DNA of 64,000 nucleotides. It comes from Mesorhizobium onobrychidis (GTDB taxonomy: Bacteria; Pseudomonadota; Alphaproteobacteria; Rhizobiales; Rhizobiaceae). Made by a program: the position numbers and the translations under genes. Below the pieces are notes generated by a model. That model ran no database searches and had not been told where the DNA came from. It saw only the letters and a list, made by a program, of their open reading frames with translations. Positions 25,745 through 34,711 of the stretch are shown here, piece by piece (position 1 is the first letter of the stretch; the number at the start of each line of letters is the position of its first letter). Location: contig NZ_CP062229.1 of NCBI RefSeq assembly GCF_024707545.1, positions 1,054,001-1,118,000 of the forward strand, in the 5' to 3' direction.

Positions 25745-26779
25745 TTACTCACCCGGGCCCTTGCAGGCGATGATCTGGTCCTTGGTGTAGGTGGTCCACT
25801 CCGGAATGGAGATCGAGACCGGCCATTCCGGGCTCAGCGACGGATCGGCTACGCTTTTCAGCTTGGCCTTGCCCTCCTCGGTGGCGTTCTCCCACAGCTG
25901 CGGCTCGACCAGCACGGTCTGCTCCGCCGGCTTCTTGCCGTTCAGAATCTGCAGAGCCAGCGTCACGCCGGCGCCGCCGATCGAACCGGGATTGGTCACC
26001 GCCGCGCCGACAAGGCCTTCGACTGAGTTCAGCTGGCCGACGAAGCCGGCATTGTCGGCGCCGACCACCGGCACCAGCGGTGTCTGCGACTCGACCAGCG
26101 CATCGACGATCACATTGTCGATGCCCGAGGTCCAGATGCCGTTGAACGGCGATCCGGTGGCGATGAAATCGAGGATCTGCTGCTTGCCCTGATCCTGCTG
26201 CCAGCCGGTGAAGACCTCGTGCACGACCTTCACATCGGGGAATTCGGCAAGCGCCTTCTTGAAGCCCTTGTCGCGGTCGCTGTCGGCCGAGGCGCCGGCG
26301 GCGCCGCGCATATAGACGACGTCGCCCTTGCCGCCCATCTGCTGGAACAGCCATTTGGCGCCGAGATAGGCGTACTGTTCCTGGTTGTTGGAAATAATGT
26401 AGGCCAAGGGCTCGGTGACCGCCTGGTCGACGGCAACGACGACAATGCCGGCCTTGGTGGCTTCCTCGAGCGCCGACTTGATGCCGGCCGGATCGGCCGG
26501 GTTGACGACGATGGCGTTGACCTTGGCGCTGATCAGGTTGCGGATGTCCTCGAGCTGGCCGGCGGCGTCGGTGTTGCGATGGGCGATGTTGAGCTTGGTG
26601 ATCTCGCCGGAGGCCAGCGCCTGCGCCTTGATGGCGCAGATCATTTCCTCGCGCCAGCCATTGCCCTGCACCGTGTTGGAGACGCCGATCGTGTATTTGG
26701 CTTCAGCGGACGAGACACCCACCGAAGCCAGAAACGCCGCGCCGGCAAGCAGCGGGACCATTGCCAAATATTTTTTCAT
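25745..26779 (-). CDS. Periplasmic sugar-binding protein (ABC transporter, type 1 fold)
   Basis: A 344-aa secreted receptor: signal peptide MKKYLAMVPLLAGAAFLASVGVSSAEA, then a PBP1-like domain (YTIGVSNTVQGNGWREEM, DAIVVNPADPAG-like NAIVVNPADPAGIKSAL, VAVDQAV) as in ribose/galactose-type binding proteins. The ATG at 26779 has GGAGGAAG upstream and is preferred to one at 26797. The ligand is unknown; polyol and isomerase neighbours suggest a sugar or sugar alcohol. Confidence 0.9.
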   Translation of the reverse strand: MKKYLAMVPLLAGAAFLASVGVSSAEAKYTIGVSNTVQGNGWREEMICAIKAQALASGEITKLNIAHRNTDAAGQLEDIRNLISAKVNAIVVNPADPAGIKSALEEATKAGIVVVAVDQAVTEPLAYIISNNQEQYAYLGAKWLFQQMGGKGDVVYMRGAAGASADSDRDKGFKKALAEFPDVKVVHEVFTGWQQDQGKQQILDFIATGSPFNGIWTSGIDNVIVDALVESQTPLVPVVGADNAGFVGQLNSVEGLVGAAVTNPGSIGGAGVTLALQILNGKKPAEQTVLVEPQLWENATEEGKAKLKSVADPSLSPEWPVSISIPEWTTYTKDQIIACKGPGE

Positions 26780-26824
26780 TTCAGTCTTCCTCCACATTGT
26801 TTTCAGTTCAGTTCGAAAAGGGGC

Positions 26825-27739
26825 TCATTTCACGAAGGGGCGCAGCACGTCGCGGGCCAGCAGAAAACCCCGCTTGACGTTTTCGTCGCTCCCCTCAAAC
26901 CGCCGGTCCTCGTGCTCGATGATGATGGGTCCGTCGTAGCCGACGCGATAGAGGCCGGAGAAGATCACATTCCAGTCGACATCGCCAAGCCCCGGCATGC
27001 GCGGCACCTGCCAGCCCATGCCGGCCGAGAGAATACCGCGCTCGTAAAGTCCATCACGATCGATCATCAGGTCCTTGGCATGGACATGCAGCATGTACGG
27101 GCCGAACTCCCTGATGAAGCGGGCCTGATCGATCATCTGCCAGACCAGGTGCGACGGGTCGAAATTCATGCCGACGTCGCCGCCCCAGGCCTCTAGAATG
27201 CGGCGCCAGATATAGGGCGAATAGGCGATGTTGTGCCCGCCCGGCCACTCGTCATAGCTGAAGATCATCGGGCAGTTCTCAAAAGCCAGCTTGACGCCGT
27301 TGTCGCGCGCATGCGCGATGATATCAGGCCAGACCTTGAGTGCCTCTTGCCAGTTGGCGTCGATGGTTTTTGCAGCGTCGCCGCCGCAGAAGGTGTTGAC
27401 GACAGGCACGCCCATATGGCTCGCCAGCACGATCACCTTCTTCAAATGATCGATGACGGCCTTGCGGTGGGCGGCATCGGGATGCAGCGGATTGGGGTAG
27501 AAACCGAGGCCCGAGATCGACAGGTTCTCTTCCGCCAGTGCTGCGGTGATTTCCTTGGCCTGCGAGGCCGAGGTCGAAGCGGCGTCGATATGGCTGGTGC
27601 CGGCATAGCGCCGGGCGGCGCCTGAGGATTTCGGCCAGCAGGCGATCTCCAGCGCCTCGAAGCCGGCGGAACTTGCCCAGTCGGCGACCTCGCCAAGCGG
27701 GGTGTCGGCAAACGGTGCGGTGAGCAGTCCGAGCTTCAT
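26825..27739 (-). CDS. Sugar phosphate isomerase/epimerase (TIM barrel, AP-endonuclease 2 family)
   Basis: A 304-aa xylose-isomerase-like TIM barrel. Metal-binding motifs typical of the family are LAFENCPM (Glu), NFDPSHLVWQ (Asp, His), LHVHAKD (His) and IIIEHED (Glu). Such enzymes in sugar ABC operons isomerise or epimerise keto-sugars after uptake. It follows the relic polyol dehydrogenase and precedes the binding-protein gene by 45 bases. Confidence 0.88.
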   Translation of the reverse strand: MKLGLLTAPFADTPLGEVADWASSAGFEALEIACWPKSSGAARRYAGTSHIDAASTSASQAKEITAALAEENLSISGLGFYPNPLHPDAAHRKAVIDHLKKVIVLASHMGVPVVNTFCGGDAAKTIDANWQEALKVWPDIIAHARDNGVKLAFENCPMIFSYDEWPGGHNIAYSPYIWRRILEAWGGDVGMNFDPSHLVWQMIDQARFIREFGPYMLHVHAKDLMIDRDGLYERGILSAGMGWQVPRMPGLGDVDWNVIFSGLYRVGYDGPIIIEHEDRRFEGSDENVKRGFLLARDVLRPFVK

Positions 27740-27775
27740 GTTGCCCTCCCCTGGTCGTGATCCACGACCGATCTA

Positions 27776-28086
27776 CTATGCCGATTGTGCGGGCCGCTTC
27801 AACCGTGTGGCCGCCGGCAATGCGCAAACCTGTCCGGCGAACGCCATCGGATCGTCGCATAGCAAGCCGTCGTGACTGGCCGTGACAGCCGTGCGGAAAT
27901 CATCGTTGTCGGCGATCCAGCCCGCCAGGCCGCGCCACCCGGCAAAGCAGCGGTGGAAGGCGCCGACGCCGATATGGGCGATGCCGGGGCAAGTGCTGCC
28001 CGGTCGTACGATGGCTTTTGGACCGCAGCGGGAAGCCGGCTAAGCAGTGCCGGGCCTAGCGTTTCGGGCGATGCGGAAGCCGTCAC
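27776..28086 (-). pseudogene. Relic of a polyol (mannitol/fructuronate-type) dehydrogenase
   Basis: A GTG at 28086 overlaps the SDR stop (GTGA) and reads through LLSRLPAAVQKPSYDRAAL, the usual N-terminal lead-in of this family. One frame over it continues as PGIAHIGVGAFHR, the nucleotide-binding start of long-chain mannitol dehydrogenases. After about 55 more residues (GWIADNDDFRTAVTAS) it ends at TAG 27776-27778. Members are normally about 450-500 aa, so a frameshift near 27990 and a large internal deletion have destroyed it. It keeps its operon position between the SDR and isomerase genes. Confidence 0.65.
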
Positions 28087-28865
28087 CGGTTCGCCCCCAC
28101 CACCCATTGCTCCTGGTCGATCAGCGCGCCGGTCATCGGCCCGGAGGCGTCGGAGAGCAGGAAGACAGCGAGGTTGGCCACCTCGTCGGCCGCCAGCAGG
28201 CGCCCGAAAGGCTGCGACGCGTTGGCGGCGTCGATCCAGCCCGGGCCATGCCCCAGCGTCTCGGCCTGCATGATGCGTTCGGCCGGCGTGTCAGTCCAGC
28301 CGACATTGATGCCGTTGACGCGGATGCGGTCGAAACGGTGCGCGTTAGCGGCGTTGCGGGTCAGCGTGGCGAGTGCGCCCTTGGTGGCGGAATAGACGGC
28401 GAGTTCCGGCGAGCCGCAATGCGCGTTGATCGACAGGATGTTGACGATCGCACCGCCTTGACCCTGCTTGCGCATCTGCGTGATGGCTGCCTGCATGAGG
28501 AAGAAGGGCGCCCGCGCATTGACGGCGAACAGCGCCGCCCAATCGTCGAGGTCGGCATCGAGAAACGAGGCGCGGTTGGTCAGGCCGGCGGCGTTGACCA
28601 GCGCGTCGATACGGCCGAAGCGGCCGATGCATTCGTCCACCAGCCGCGCCGGCGCCGTGGTATCAGCCAGATCGGCGGCGATGAATGTGGTTGGCGTGCC
28701 TGCCTGGGAGAGCGACGTCGCAACTTCGTTGCCACGCACGGGCTCGCGGCCGGTGACCAGCAGGCCGCCGGCACTAGCGCGCGCGAGCGTCTCGGCGATC
28801 GCCCGGCCGATGCCTTGCGTCGCACCGGTGACCAGCACCACCCTGCCTTCCAGCCGAAGCTCCAT
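28083..28865 (-). CDS. Short-chain dehydrogenase/reductase (SDR)
   Basis: A 260-aa classical SDR: cofactor loop VTGATQGIGRA, NAAG motif in LVNAAGLTN, and catalytic Ser-Tyr-Lys (LSIN, YSATK). The ending (SDASGPMTGALIDQEQWVVG) is typical of sugar or polyol SDRs. The ATG at 28865 has GGGAGGAGGA upstream. It is the first gene of the operon and may oxidise the imported sugar alcohol in place of the decayed long-chain dehydrogenase. Confidence 0.9.
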   Translation of the reverse strand: MELRLEGRVVLVTGATQGIGRAIAETLARASAGGLLVTGREPVRGNEVATSLSQAGTPTTFIAADLADTTAPARLVDECIGRFGRIDALVNAAGLTNRASFLDADLDDWAALFAVNARAPFFLMQAAITQMRKQGQGGAIVNILSINAHCGSPELAVYSATKGALATLTRNAANAHRFDRIRVNGINVGWTDTPAERIMQAETLGHGPGWIDAANASQPFGRLLAADEVANLAVFLLSDASGPMTGALIDQEQWVVGANR

Positions 28866-29165
28866 TCCTCCTCCCGGCACACAGTTTCCATTTTCGCAGA
28901 TATGGACGCCAGCAGATCAACCATGCGCTCGAAGCGATGTCGAGGCCATTGTCGATGCGGCCGAGCGAGGCCTGCGAGGCGCCGACCATGCCGTTAAGAA
29001 AATGCAGATTGGCGTTGGGCCGCTGCAAAGATGCGGCTGATTTGGGCATCTGACAACAGCATGACTCCCCCAGGCGGGGCGCCAGCCCACTCCGGCAACG
29101 CCTGATTTTGCTCTTGTGGGGCGATTTCGGTCGAGCTAAATGTGGGTTGGGCTTAGGGGTTTGAA
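28866..29165. other. Upstream region of the sugar operon, no gene recognised
   Basis: It should hold the operon promoter, but no clear -35/-10 pair was found. The minus strand is open across part of it without recognisable homology; a decayed regulator gene is possible. Confidence 0.3.
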
Positions 29166-29309
29166 GTGACGGACATCATCGTAGACGTGTTTGCTGGCGC
29201 GTGGGCGGCCGGTGGATTTGCCGTGATCTGGTACGTCAGGACGAGACCATCTATCGCTGAAGGTCATGAGGACCGCGATCTGCGAGAATGGCTTGATGGT
29301 CAGGTTTAA
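29166..29309 (+). CDS. Possible 47-aa single-span membrane protein
   Basis: GTG 29166 opens a 47-codon frame ending TAA 29307-29309. It has one hydrophobic stretch (VFAGAWAAGGFAVIWYV) followed by a basic turn and a charged tail (EGHEDRDLREWLDGQV). A GGGG ribosome-like site lies about 10 bases upstream. The sequence has the look of a small membrane protein, but no homologue is recognised and chance is a real alternative. Confidence 0.3.
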   Translation: MTDIIVDVFAGAWAAGGFAVIWYVRTRPSIAEGHEDRDLREWLDGQV

Positions 29310-29399
29310 GCCCCAAGCTCAAAGCGGCCTTCCGCCAGAGCGCGTTCGGGGTGCGCCGGTACAGCTATCTTATTGATTTTACTGGGGGTAAATTTCCGC

Positions 29400-29475
<76 letters not shown>

Positions 29476-29637
29476 GTCCAGCGGAATGGGCGCATTTATC
29501 GGGCGCGGCGGTTTCCTGTCAAGACTGCGTTTTGCCCAAAAGCCGCACGGCCAGCCACCGGCCTGGCCTGCCGCGGAAGCTGGCTCTTGCCGCCTTCGCC
29601 GGCAATGGCTACATGTCGGCAACAATCGGAGACCGGC

Positions 29638-29928
29638 ATGATAGCCCTCATTCAGACCATTGTCCTGGCGCTTGACATTTATTGGTGGATCATCATCGCT
29701 TCGGCGATTTTCTCATGGCTCTACGCCTTCAACGTCGTCAACTCGCGCAACCAGTTCGTCGATAGCGTCAGCAACATGCTCTTCCGGCTGACCGAGCCGG
29801 CGCTGCGGCCTATCCGCCGCTTCTTGCCCGACCTCGGCGGGATCGACATTTCGCCGATCATCCTGCTTCTGATCCTGTTCTTCCTGCGGCAGTTCCTGCT
29901 CACCACGGTGGCGCCGCTGGTCGTCTGA
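29638..29928 (+). CDS. YggT-family membrane protein
   Basis: A 96-aa protein with two hydrophobic regions and the family signature [14 protein letters not shown] between them. YggT proteins are widely conserved; links to envelope stress, osmotic tolerance or division have been proposed but the function is not settled. ATG 29638 is preferred to an in-frame start at 29587. A YggU/DUF167 gene follows after 11 bases, the usual pairing. Confidence 0.9.
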   Translation: MIALIQTIVLALDIYWWIIIASAIFSWLYAFNVVNSRNQFVDSVSNMLFRLTEPALRPIRRFLPDLGGIDISPIILLLILFFLRQFLLTTVAPLVV

Positions 29929-29939
29929 CCCGGCGTTTC

Positions 29940-30254
29940 ATGAGCGCGTCGTTTCGCATGCGTAACGACGGCGTCGACCTGTTCGTCCGGCTGACGCCGA
30001 AAGCGGCGATGGACAGGCTCGAAGGCATCGAGATCTCGGCGGATGGGCGAAGCCATCTGAAGGCTCGCGTCCGCGCCGTGCCGGAAAACGGCGCCGCCAA
30101 TCAAGCGCTCGAACGGCTAGTCGCCAAGGCGCTGGGAGTGCCGCGATCGGCCGTCTCGGTCGTCGCCGGCGGCACGGCCCGGCTGAAGACGCTGCGCATC
30201 CTCGGCGATCCGGCTGCGCTGGCGAAAGGCATCGAGGCGCTCGGCTGCGCTTGA
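29940..30254 (+). CDS. DUF167 (YggU-family) protein
   Basis: A 104-aa cytoplasmic protein with the DUF167 pattern: VRLTPKAAMDRLEGI, LKARVRAVPENGAANQALERLVAKALGVPRSAVSVVAGGTARLK-type block (shown here in part) and a C-terminal helix. It is structurally known but functionally uncharacterised. It is probably co-transcribed with the YggT gene. Confidence 0.9.
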   Translation: MSASFRMRNDGVDLFVRLTPKAAMDRLEGIEISADGRSHLKARVRAVPENGAANQALERLVAKALGVPRSAVSVVAGGTARLKTLRILGDPAALAKGIEALGCA

Positions 30255-30262
30255 ACCGTCTC

Positions 30263-30560
30263 AGTCCTGCCCTCTTTGCCAAGACTTGGCATCTCCCCCT
30301 CAAGGCAGGGCTATCGCGGGTGTAAGGCCGAGGCTTTCGCTCTACGATGTACCCCCACCCCTAACCCTCCCCACAAGGGGGAGGGAAGACTTGCGTTGGC
30401 GCTGACCTCGGCAAATTGCCTGCCTTTCGGCGCCAAAGGGGAAGTAAGGGCGCGCGGCAGCGTTCCCTCCCCCTTGTGGGGAGGGTTAGGGTGGGGGTCC
30501 ACCTTCGCAAGAATCCAAATGCGATTGCCCTGCACAACAAGGGGGAGATTGGCAGCTTCG
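30263..30560. repeat. Nested palindromic repeats: family D inside a split family A copy
   Basis: The left half of a family A element (GTCCTGCCCTCTTTGCCAAG through GGCATCTCCCCCTC) ends near 30304. A separate long palindrome, family D, then runs from 30351 (ACCCCCACCCCTAACCCTCC) to 30499 (GGAGGGTTAGGGTGGGGGT). Remains of the right half of A (GGGGGAGATTGGCAGCTTC) appear at 30541-30559. The order implies that D landed in an existing A copy. It separates the DUF167 gene from the convergent peptidase gene. Confidence 0.75.
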
Positions 30561-30564
30561 CTGT

Positions 30565-32613
30565 TCAGACCAGGCCGCGCTTGACCATCATCGCTTCGGG
30601 CGACGGCATCTTGCCGCGGAAGGCGGTGTAGAGTTCTTCCGGGTCCTTGGAACCGCCGGCGGCATAGATGTTCTTCCTGAGCCGCTCGGCCAGCGCCGGA
30701 TTGAACGGGTCGCCCGTCTCCTCGAAGGCGGCGAAAGCGTCGGCGTCGAGCACCTCCGACCACATGTAGGAATAGTAGCCGGCCGAATAGCCGTCGCCGG
30801 CAAATATGTGGCCGAAATGCGGGGTGCGATGGCGCATGGCGATGGTGTCGGGCATGCTGAGCTTCTCGAGCGTTTCGGCTTCGAAACGAAGCGGCTCCTC
30901 CGGCGCATCCGGCCGCGCGTGGTAGGCCATGTCGACTAGAGCCGACGCGGTAAACTCGACCGTGGCGAAGCCGGCGCCGAAGGTGCGCGCCGCCAGCATC
31001 TTGTCGACCAGCGCCTTCGGCATCGGCTTGCCGGTCTTCACGTGCAGCGCGTGCTTTTCCAGCACCGCCGGCACGGTCAGCCAGTGCTCGTAGAGCTGCG
31101 AGGGCAATTCGACGAAATCGCGGCTGACCGAGGTGCCCGCGACCGATGGCCAGGTGACGTCGGTCAGCATGCCATGCAGGGCATGACCGAATTCGTGGAA
31201 CAGGGTCTTTGCCTCATCGACCGACAAAAGTGCTGCTTCGCCTTCCGGCGGCTTGGCGAAATTCATGATGTTGTAGATGACCGGCTTGGAACCATCGCCA
31301 AGCTTGTAGCCGGATTTCAGCGCGCTCATCCAGGCACCGGAGCGCTTTGAGGGCCGCGCGAAATAGTCGGCCAGGAACAGACCGCGCTCGCTGCCGTCGG
31401 CATTCCTGACGACGAAAACGCGTGCGTCCGGATGCCAGGTGGCGATGCCCTTCTTCTCCTCGAAGGTGATGCCGAACAAACGTGTCGCCACGTCGAAGCA
31501 GGCTTCGATGATGCGGTCGAGCTGCAGATATGGCTTCAGCTCGGCCTCGTCGAAGGCGAATTTCTCGGCGCGCAGCTTCTCCTGATAGAAGCGCCAGTCC
31601 CAGGCGGCGAATTCTTCGTTGCTGCCGGCCTCGGCCGCCAGCCGCTGCAATTCGGCCTGGTCGCTTGCGGCCTTTTCCAGCGCCTTTTCCCACACCGGGT
31701 CGAGCAGCATATGCACCGCCTCCGGCGTCTTTGCCATGGTGTCGTCGAGCTTCAGGGCGGCGTAGGACGCGTAGCCGAGCAGCTTCGCCTTCTCGGCGCG
31801 CAGACGCAGCATATCGCGCACCACGGCGGTGTTGTCGGTGGCGCCGCCATTCTGGCCGCGCATGGTGAAGGCGCGGAAGGCGATCTCGCGCAGGTCGCGG
31901 CGTTCGGAGAAGGTCGAGAACGGCTCGTAGATCGAGCGCGACAGGGTGACGGCATAACGACCCTTCTGGCTGCGCATCTCGGCGGCCTCGGCCATCGCGC
32001 TTTTCAGGAACTCCGGCAGGCCGGCAAGGTCGGCCTCGTCGAGGAACAGCGCCCAGTCGCGCTCGTCGGCGAGCAGGTTCTGGCCGAAAGTGGTGCCGAG
32101 CGACGACAGTTCCTCATTGATCGCCGCCAGCCGCTTCTTGCCCGCGGCGTCGAGCTTGGCGCCGGAGCGGACGAAACTTTTCCAGGTCTTTTCCAGCACC
32201 CGCAGCGTCTCGGCATCGAGGTTCAAGGCTTCCCGACGCTGGTAGAGATCGTCGATGCGGGCAAACAGCCTCTCGTTCATCGAGATCGCCGAGAAATGCC
32301 GCGACATCTTTGGCGAGATGTCGCGCTCCAGCGCCTGGATCGCCTCGTTGGTGTGGGCGCCGGCCCGGCACCAGAAGATCGACGAGACATTGTCGAGCGC
32401 CTCGCCGCCAAGCTCGAGTGCTGCAAGCGTATTCTCGACGGTCGGCGTCTCGGCATTGCCCGCTATCGCCTCGATCTCGGCCTCATGCGCCTTCAGTGCC
32501 ACATCGAACACCCCGGAAAAATCGCCGTCGCCGATGCGGGTGAAATCGGGCAGGCCGAGCGGCCCTTGCCATGCGGTCAGCGGATGGGCGGCGAGGTCGA
32601 CGGTGGACGTCAT
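30565..32613 (-). CDS. M3-family zinc metallopeptidase (oligopeptidase/dipeptidyl carboxypeptidase)
   Basis: A 682-aa cytoplasmic peptidase. The zinc site HEFGH (about residues 473-477, LFHEFGHALHGML) and the downstream block of M3 enzymes (DFVELPSQLYEHWL) are clear, and length is as expected for Dcp/OpdA. It would clear short peptides. ATG 32613 is chosen over an earlier in-frame TTG. Dcp and OpdA types cannot be told apart safely by eye. Confidence 0.92.
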   Translation of the reverse strand: MTSTVDLAAHPLTAWQGPLGLPDFTRIGDGDFSGVFDVALKAHEAEIEAIAGNAETPTVENTLAALELGGEALDNVSSIFWCRAGAHTNEAIQALERDISPKMSRHFSAISMNERLFARIDDLYQRREALNLDAETLRVLEKTWKSFVRSGAKLDAAGKKRLAAINEELSSLGTTFGQNLLADERDWALFLDEADLAGLPEFLKSAMAEAAEMRSQKGRYAVTLSRSIYEPFSTFSERRDLREIAFRAFTMRGQNGGATDNTAVVRDMLRLRAEKAKLLGYASYAALKLDDTMAKTPEAVHMLLDPVWEKALEKAASDQAELQRLAAEAGSNEEFAAWDWRFYQEKLRAEKFAFDEAELKPYLQLDRIIEACFDVATRLFGITFEEKKGIATWHPDARVFVVRNADGSERGLFLADYFARPSKRSGAWMSALKSGYKLGDGSKPVIYNIMNFAKPPEGEAALLSVDEAKTLFHEFGHALHGMLTDVTWPSVAGTSVSRDFVELPSQLYEHWLTVPAVLEKHALHVKTGKPMPKALVDKMLAARTFGAGFATVEFTASALVDMAYHARPDAPEEPLRFEAETLEKLSMPDTIAMRHRTPHFGHIFAGDGYSAGYYSYMWSEVLDADAFAAFEETGDPFNPALAERLRKNIYAAGGSKDPEELYTAFRGKMPSPEAMMVKRGLV

Positions 32614-32721
32614 GGGCAAACTTTCGCTGAGTGAGGGGCTTTCGCAGAGTGGCTGTAGAGGCAGGGCGGGATCATCACCGATGTAAGGCGCTGGCTTGCC
32701 GTATGCAATATCGGTAACCGC

Positions 32722-33132
32722 TCAATAGGCGTCGCAGTTTTCCGCGATCGCCGCCTGCGAGCTGGCGGTGATGCGGTTGTCGGCGATCGCGAAGGTTTCC
32801 TGCATCAGCATATCGTTGTTGGGGAAATCATAGCAGGCGATGACCGTGGTGACGCCGCCTTCGGTCTTCTCGATCCGATGGAGGATTTCAGCCCCGGCGA
32901 CAGCGCCCTTCCAGTCGTCGATCGAGGCGATGAATTCCTGCTTGGTCTGGACGACGCCGAGGTCGTCGAGTTTTATCCGGACGTCGTCGGCAAGCAGATC
33001 CGACAGTTCCGTGCGATCGGCGGCCAGCAGCGCCGCATACCAGCGGCCGATGAGCGCGCCGTCATCGGCGCGGGCGGACATGACTGAAATCAGCAGCGCC
33101 GCTGCGGCCAAGGCGATCGAACGGCAGACCAT
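32722..33132 (-). CDS. Secreted NTF2-like (SnoaL fold) protein
   Basis: A 136-aa protein with a signal peptide (RSIALAAAALLISVMSARA) and an NTF2-like cone domain (RWYAALLAADRTELSDLLADDVRI). Two cysteines (CYDF, ENCDAY) could form a disulfide in the periplasm. It starts 9 bases after the carbonic anhydrase stop, so the two are probably co-transcribed. The function is unknown. Confidence 0.8.
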   Translation of the reverse strand: MVCRSIALAAAALLISVMSARADDGALIGRWYAALLAADRTELSDLLADDVRIKLDDLGVVQTKQEFIASIDDWKGAVAGAEILHRIEKTEGGVTTVIACYDFPNNDMLMQETFAIADNRITASSQAAIAENCDAY

Positions 33133-33141
33133 GCAACCCTC

Positions 33142-33786
33142 CTACGTCATCTCCGGCCGCTCGAAGTCACCGGTGTCCTTGTTCATCACCCAGAGCTCGC
33201 CGGTCGAGATGTCGAACCAGGCGCCATGCAGCGACAGCCGTCCCTTGCCTTCCAGGATCGAGACGCAGGGGAACGTCCTGAGATTGGCGATCGAATAGCG
33301 GATCGAGATGCGCTCCAGCGCGGTCTGGCGCTCGGTCGCCGTCATGAAGGTGCTGGAAGACACGGTCTCGGCCGCCGGCGCAATCAGGCTCATCCATTTG
33401 CCGATGAAGTCGCCGGGCGACAGGGGCGCTGCCGTACTGTCGAGTGCCGCGCGGATGCCGCCGCAGCGGCCATGGCCCATCACGACGATGTGCTTCACTT
33501 TGAGGCTCTGCACGGCGAACTCGAGCGCCGCCGAGGTCGAGTGGAACTGGTCGTCGGGCGCATAGGGCGGCACAAGATTGCCGACATTTCGCAGCACGAA
33601 GAGTTCGCCGGGGCCAGCGTCGAAGATCGCCTCGGGTGCAGCGCGGGAGTCGCAGCAAGCAACGATCATCGTTTCGGGGGACTGGCCCTCGCGAGCGAGC
33701 GAGCGATAGCGTCCGCTTTCGGCAAGATAGCGGCCGTTCATGAAATTGCGGTAGCCGGTGAGCAGATGGTCCGGGAGATGAGGCAT
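33142..33786 (-). CDS. Beta-class carbonic anhydrase
   Basis: A 214-aa enzyme that interconverts CO2 and bicarbonate. The zinc ligands are C45, H105 and C108, with the catalytic D46/R48 dyad (ACCDSR, MGHGRCGG); RNVGNLVPPY is also diagnostic. Length is normal for the family. Confidence 0.95.
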   Translation of the reverse strand: MPHLPDHLLTGYRNFMNGRYLAESGRYRSLAREGQSPETMIVACCDSRAAPEAIFDAGPGELFVLRNVGNLVPPYAPDDQFHSTSAALEFAVQSLKVKHIVVMGHGRCGGIRAALDSTAAPLSPGDFIGKWMSLIAPAAETVSSSTFMTATERQTALERISIRYSIANLRTFPCVSILEGKGRLSLHGAWFDISTGELWVMNKDTGDFERPEMT

Positions 33787-33955
33787 AGGCGGCGTCTGGA
33801 GCCTTTCCGGGTTAGACGGCAGCTCTTTTAAGTCAGGAAGGCTCTAGCGGCAAAAGCCGGTCACGAGCAATGCCGAATCGCAGAGGACTGCAATTGCCAT
33901 GATGAGGGGGCTTCGCCCAATGCGATTGCCTCGCCGATACATGAGCCGAGGAAAT

Positions 33956-34711
33956 TCATGCCCAAATGGCGACAGGGATGCCAAAACGGTCGGCGAGCGG
34001 CGGATCCGGAAACGGCCTTGCCTCGCCGCTGGCGATGCGGCCGGCGATCAGCATCATCGCTGCGGCGTCGAGAAAGTCGTCGGCAGCAGCGCCTCGCGGA
34101 GGCGTCCGGTCGAGAAAGCCCCTGATATAACCGTGCCGGCAAAGCAGCGCCTTGCGTTCCGCCATGCCGGCCGGGTTGACGGCGCCCTTGATCTTCTTCG
34201 GCAGGCGCATTGCCTGATCGTCGTTCAGCCGGCAGAACGCCACTTCCGGATGCGATTCGAAGACGCGGCTGCGCAGTTCGGGACGCCCAATCAGCACGGC
34301 ATCGATCTCGCGGATTTTGGCAAAGATGCCGAAGGCCTGGATCGAGACGCCGCGCGGCGGATCGGAGGTCGCCTTCGCTATTTCGCTTGCCTGGCGATGC
34401 GCGGCATACCAGGCGTCGATCGTGGTGAAGCCATCCGTATGCGCGTAAAGCGCCGCACGCGAGGGGATGGCGAAGACACTGGATTGCCTGTTACCAAGCA
34501 GCGGCCGCACCAGCGCTTCGGGCCCGCGGCCGCCCTTTTGCGAAAAATCGGGCAGGCCGATCGGCATGTCGACGGCGACTGTCGCATCGGCCGGCAATCC
34601 GTCGAGCAGTGCTGCGAAGCTGGCAAAAACGGCTACCAAGGGTGCTGCGCCCGGATCGCGGCGAACGGCGATCCAGCCGGCCCTGCAGCCGTCGACACCG
34701 ACGAAAGTCAC
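33956..34711 (-). CDS. DUF429-family protein
   Basis: A 251-aa protein with an RNase H-like start (VTFVGVDGCRAGWIAV) and the block VAVDMPIGLP, as in DUF429 proteins. Later conserved parts are FESHPEVAF and DDFLDAAAMML. The GTG start at 34711 overlaps the pdxY stop (GTGA), so it is translated from the same message. The acidic residues suggest a metal-dependent nuclease-like fold; activity is not known. Confidence 0.85.
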   Translation of the reverse strand: MTFVGVDGCRAGWIAVRRDPGAAPLVAVFASFAALLDGLPADATVAVDMPIGLPDFSQKGGRGPEALVRPLLGNRQSSVFAIPSRAALYAHTDGFTTIDAWYAAHRQASEIAKATSDPPRGVSIQAFGIFAKIREIDAVLIGRPELRSRVFESHPEVAFCRLNDDQAMRLPKKIKGAVNPAGMAERKALLCRHGYIRGFLDRTPPRGAAADDFLDAAAMMLIAGRIASGEARPFPDPPLADRFGIPVAIWA

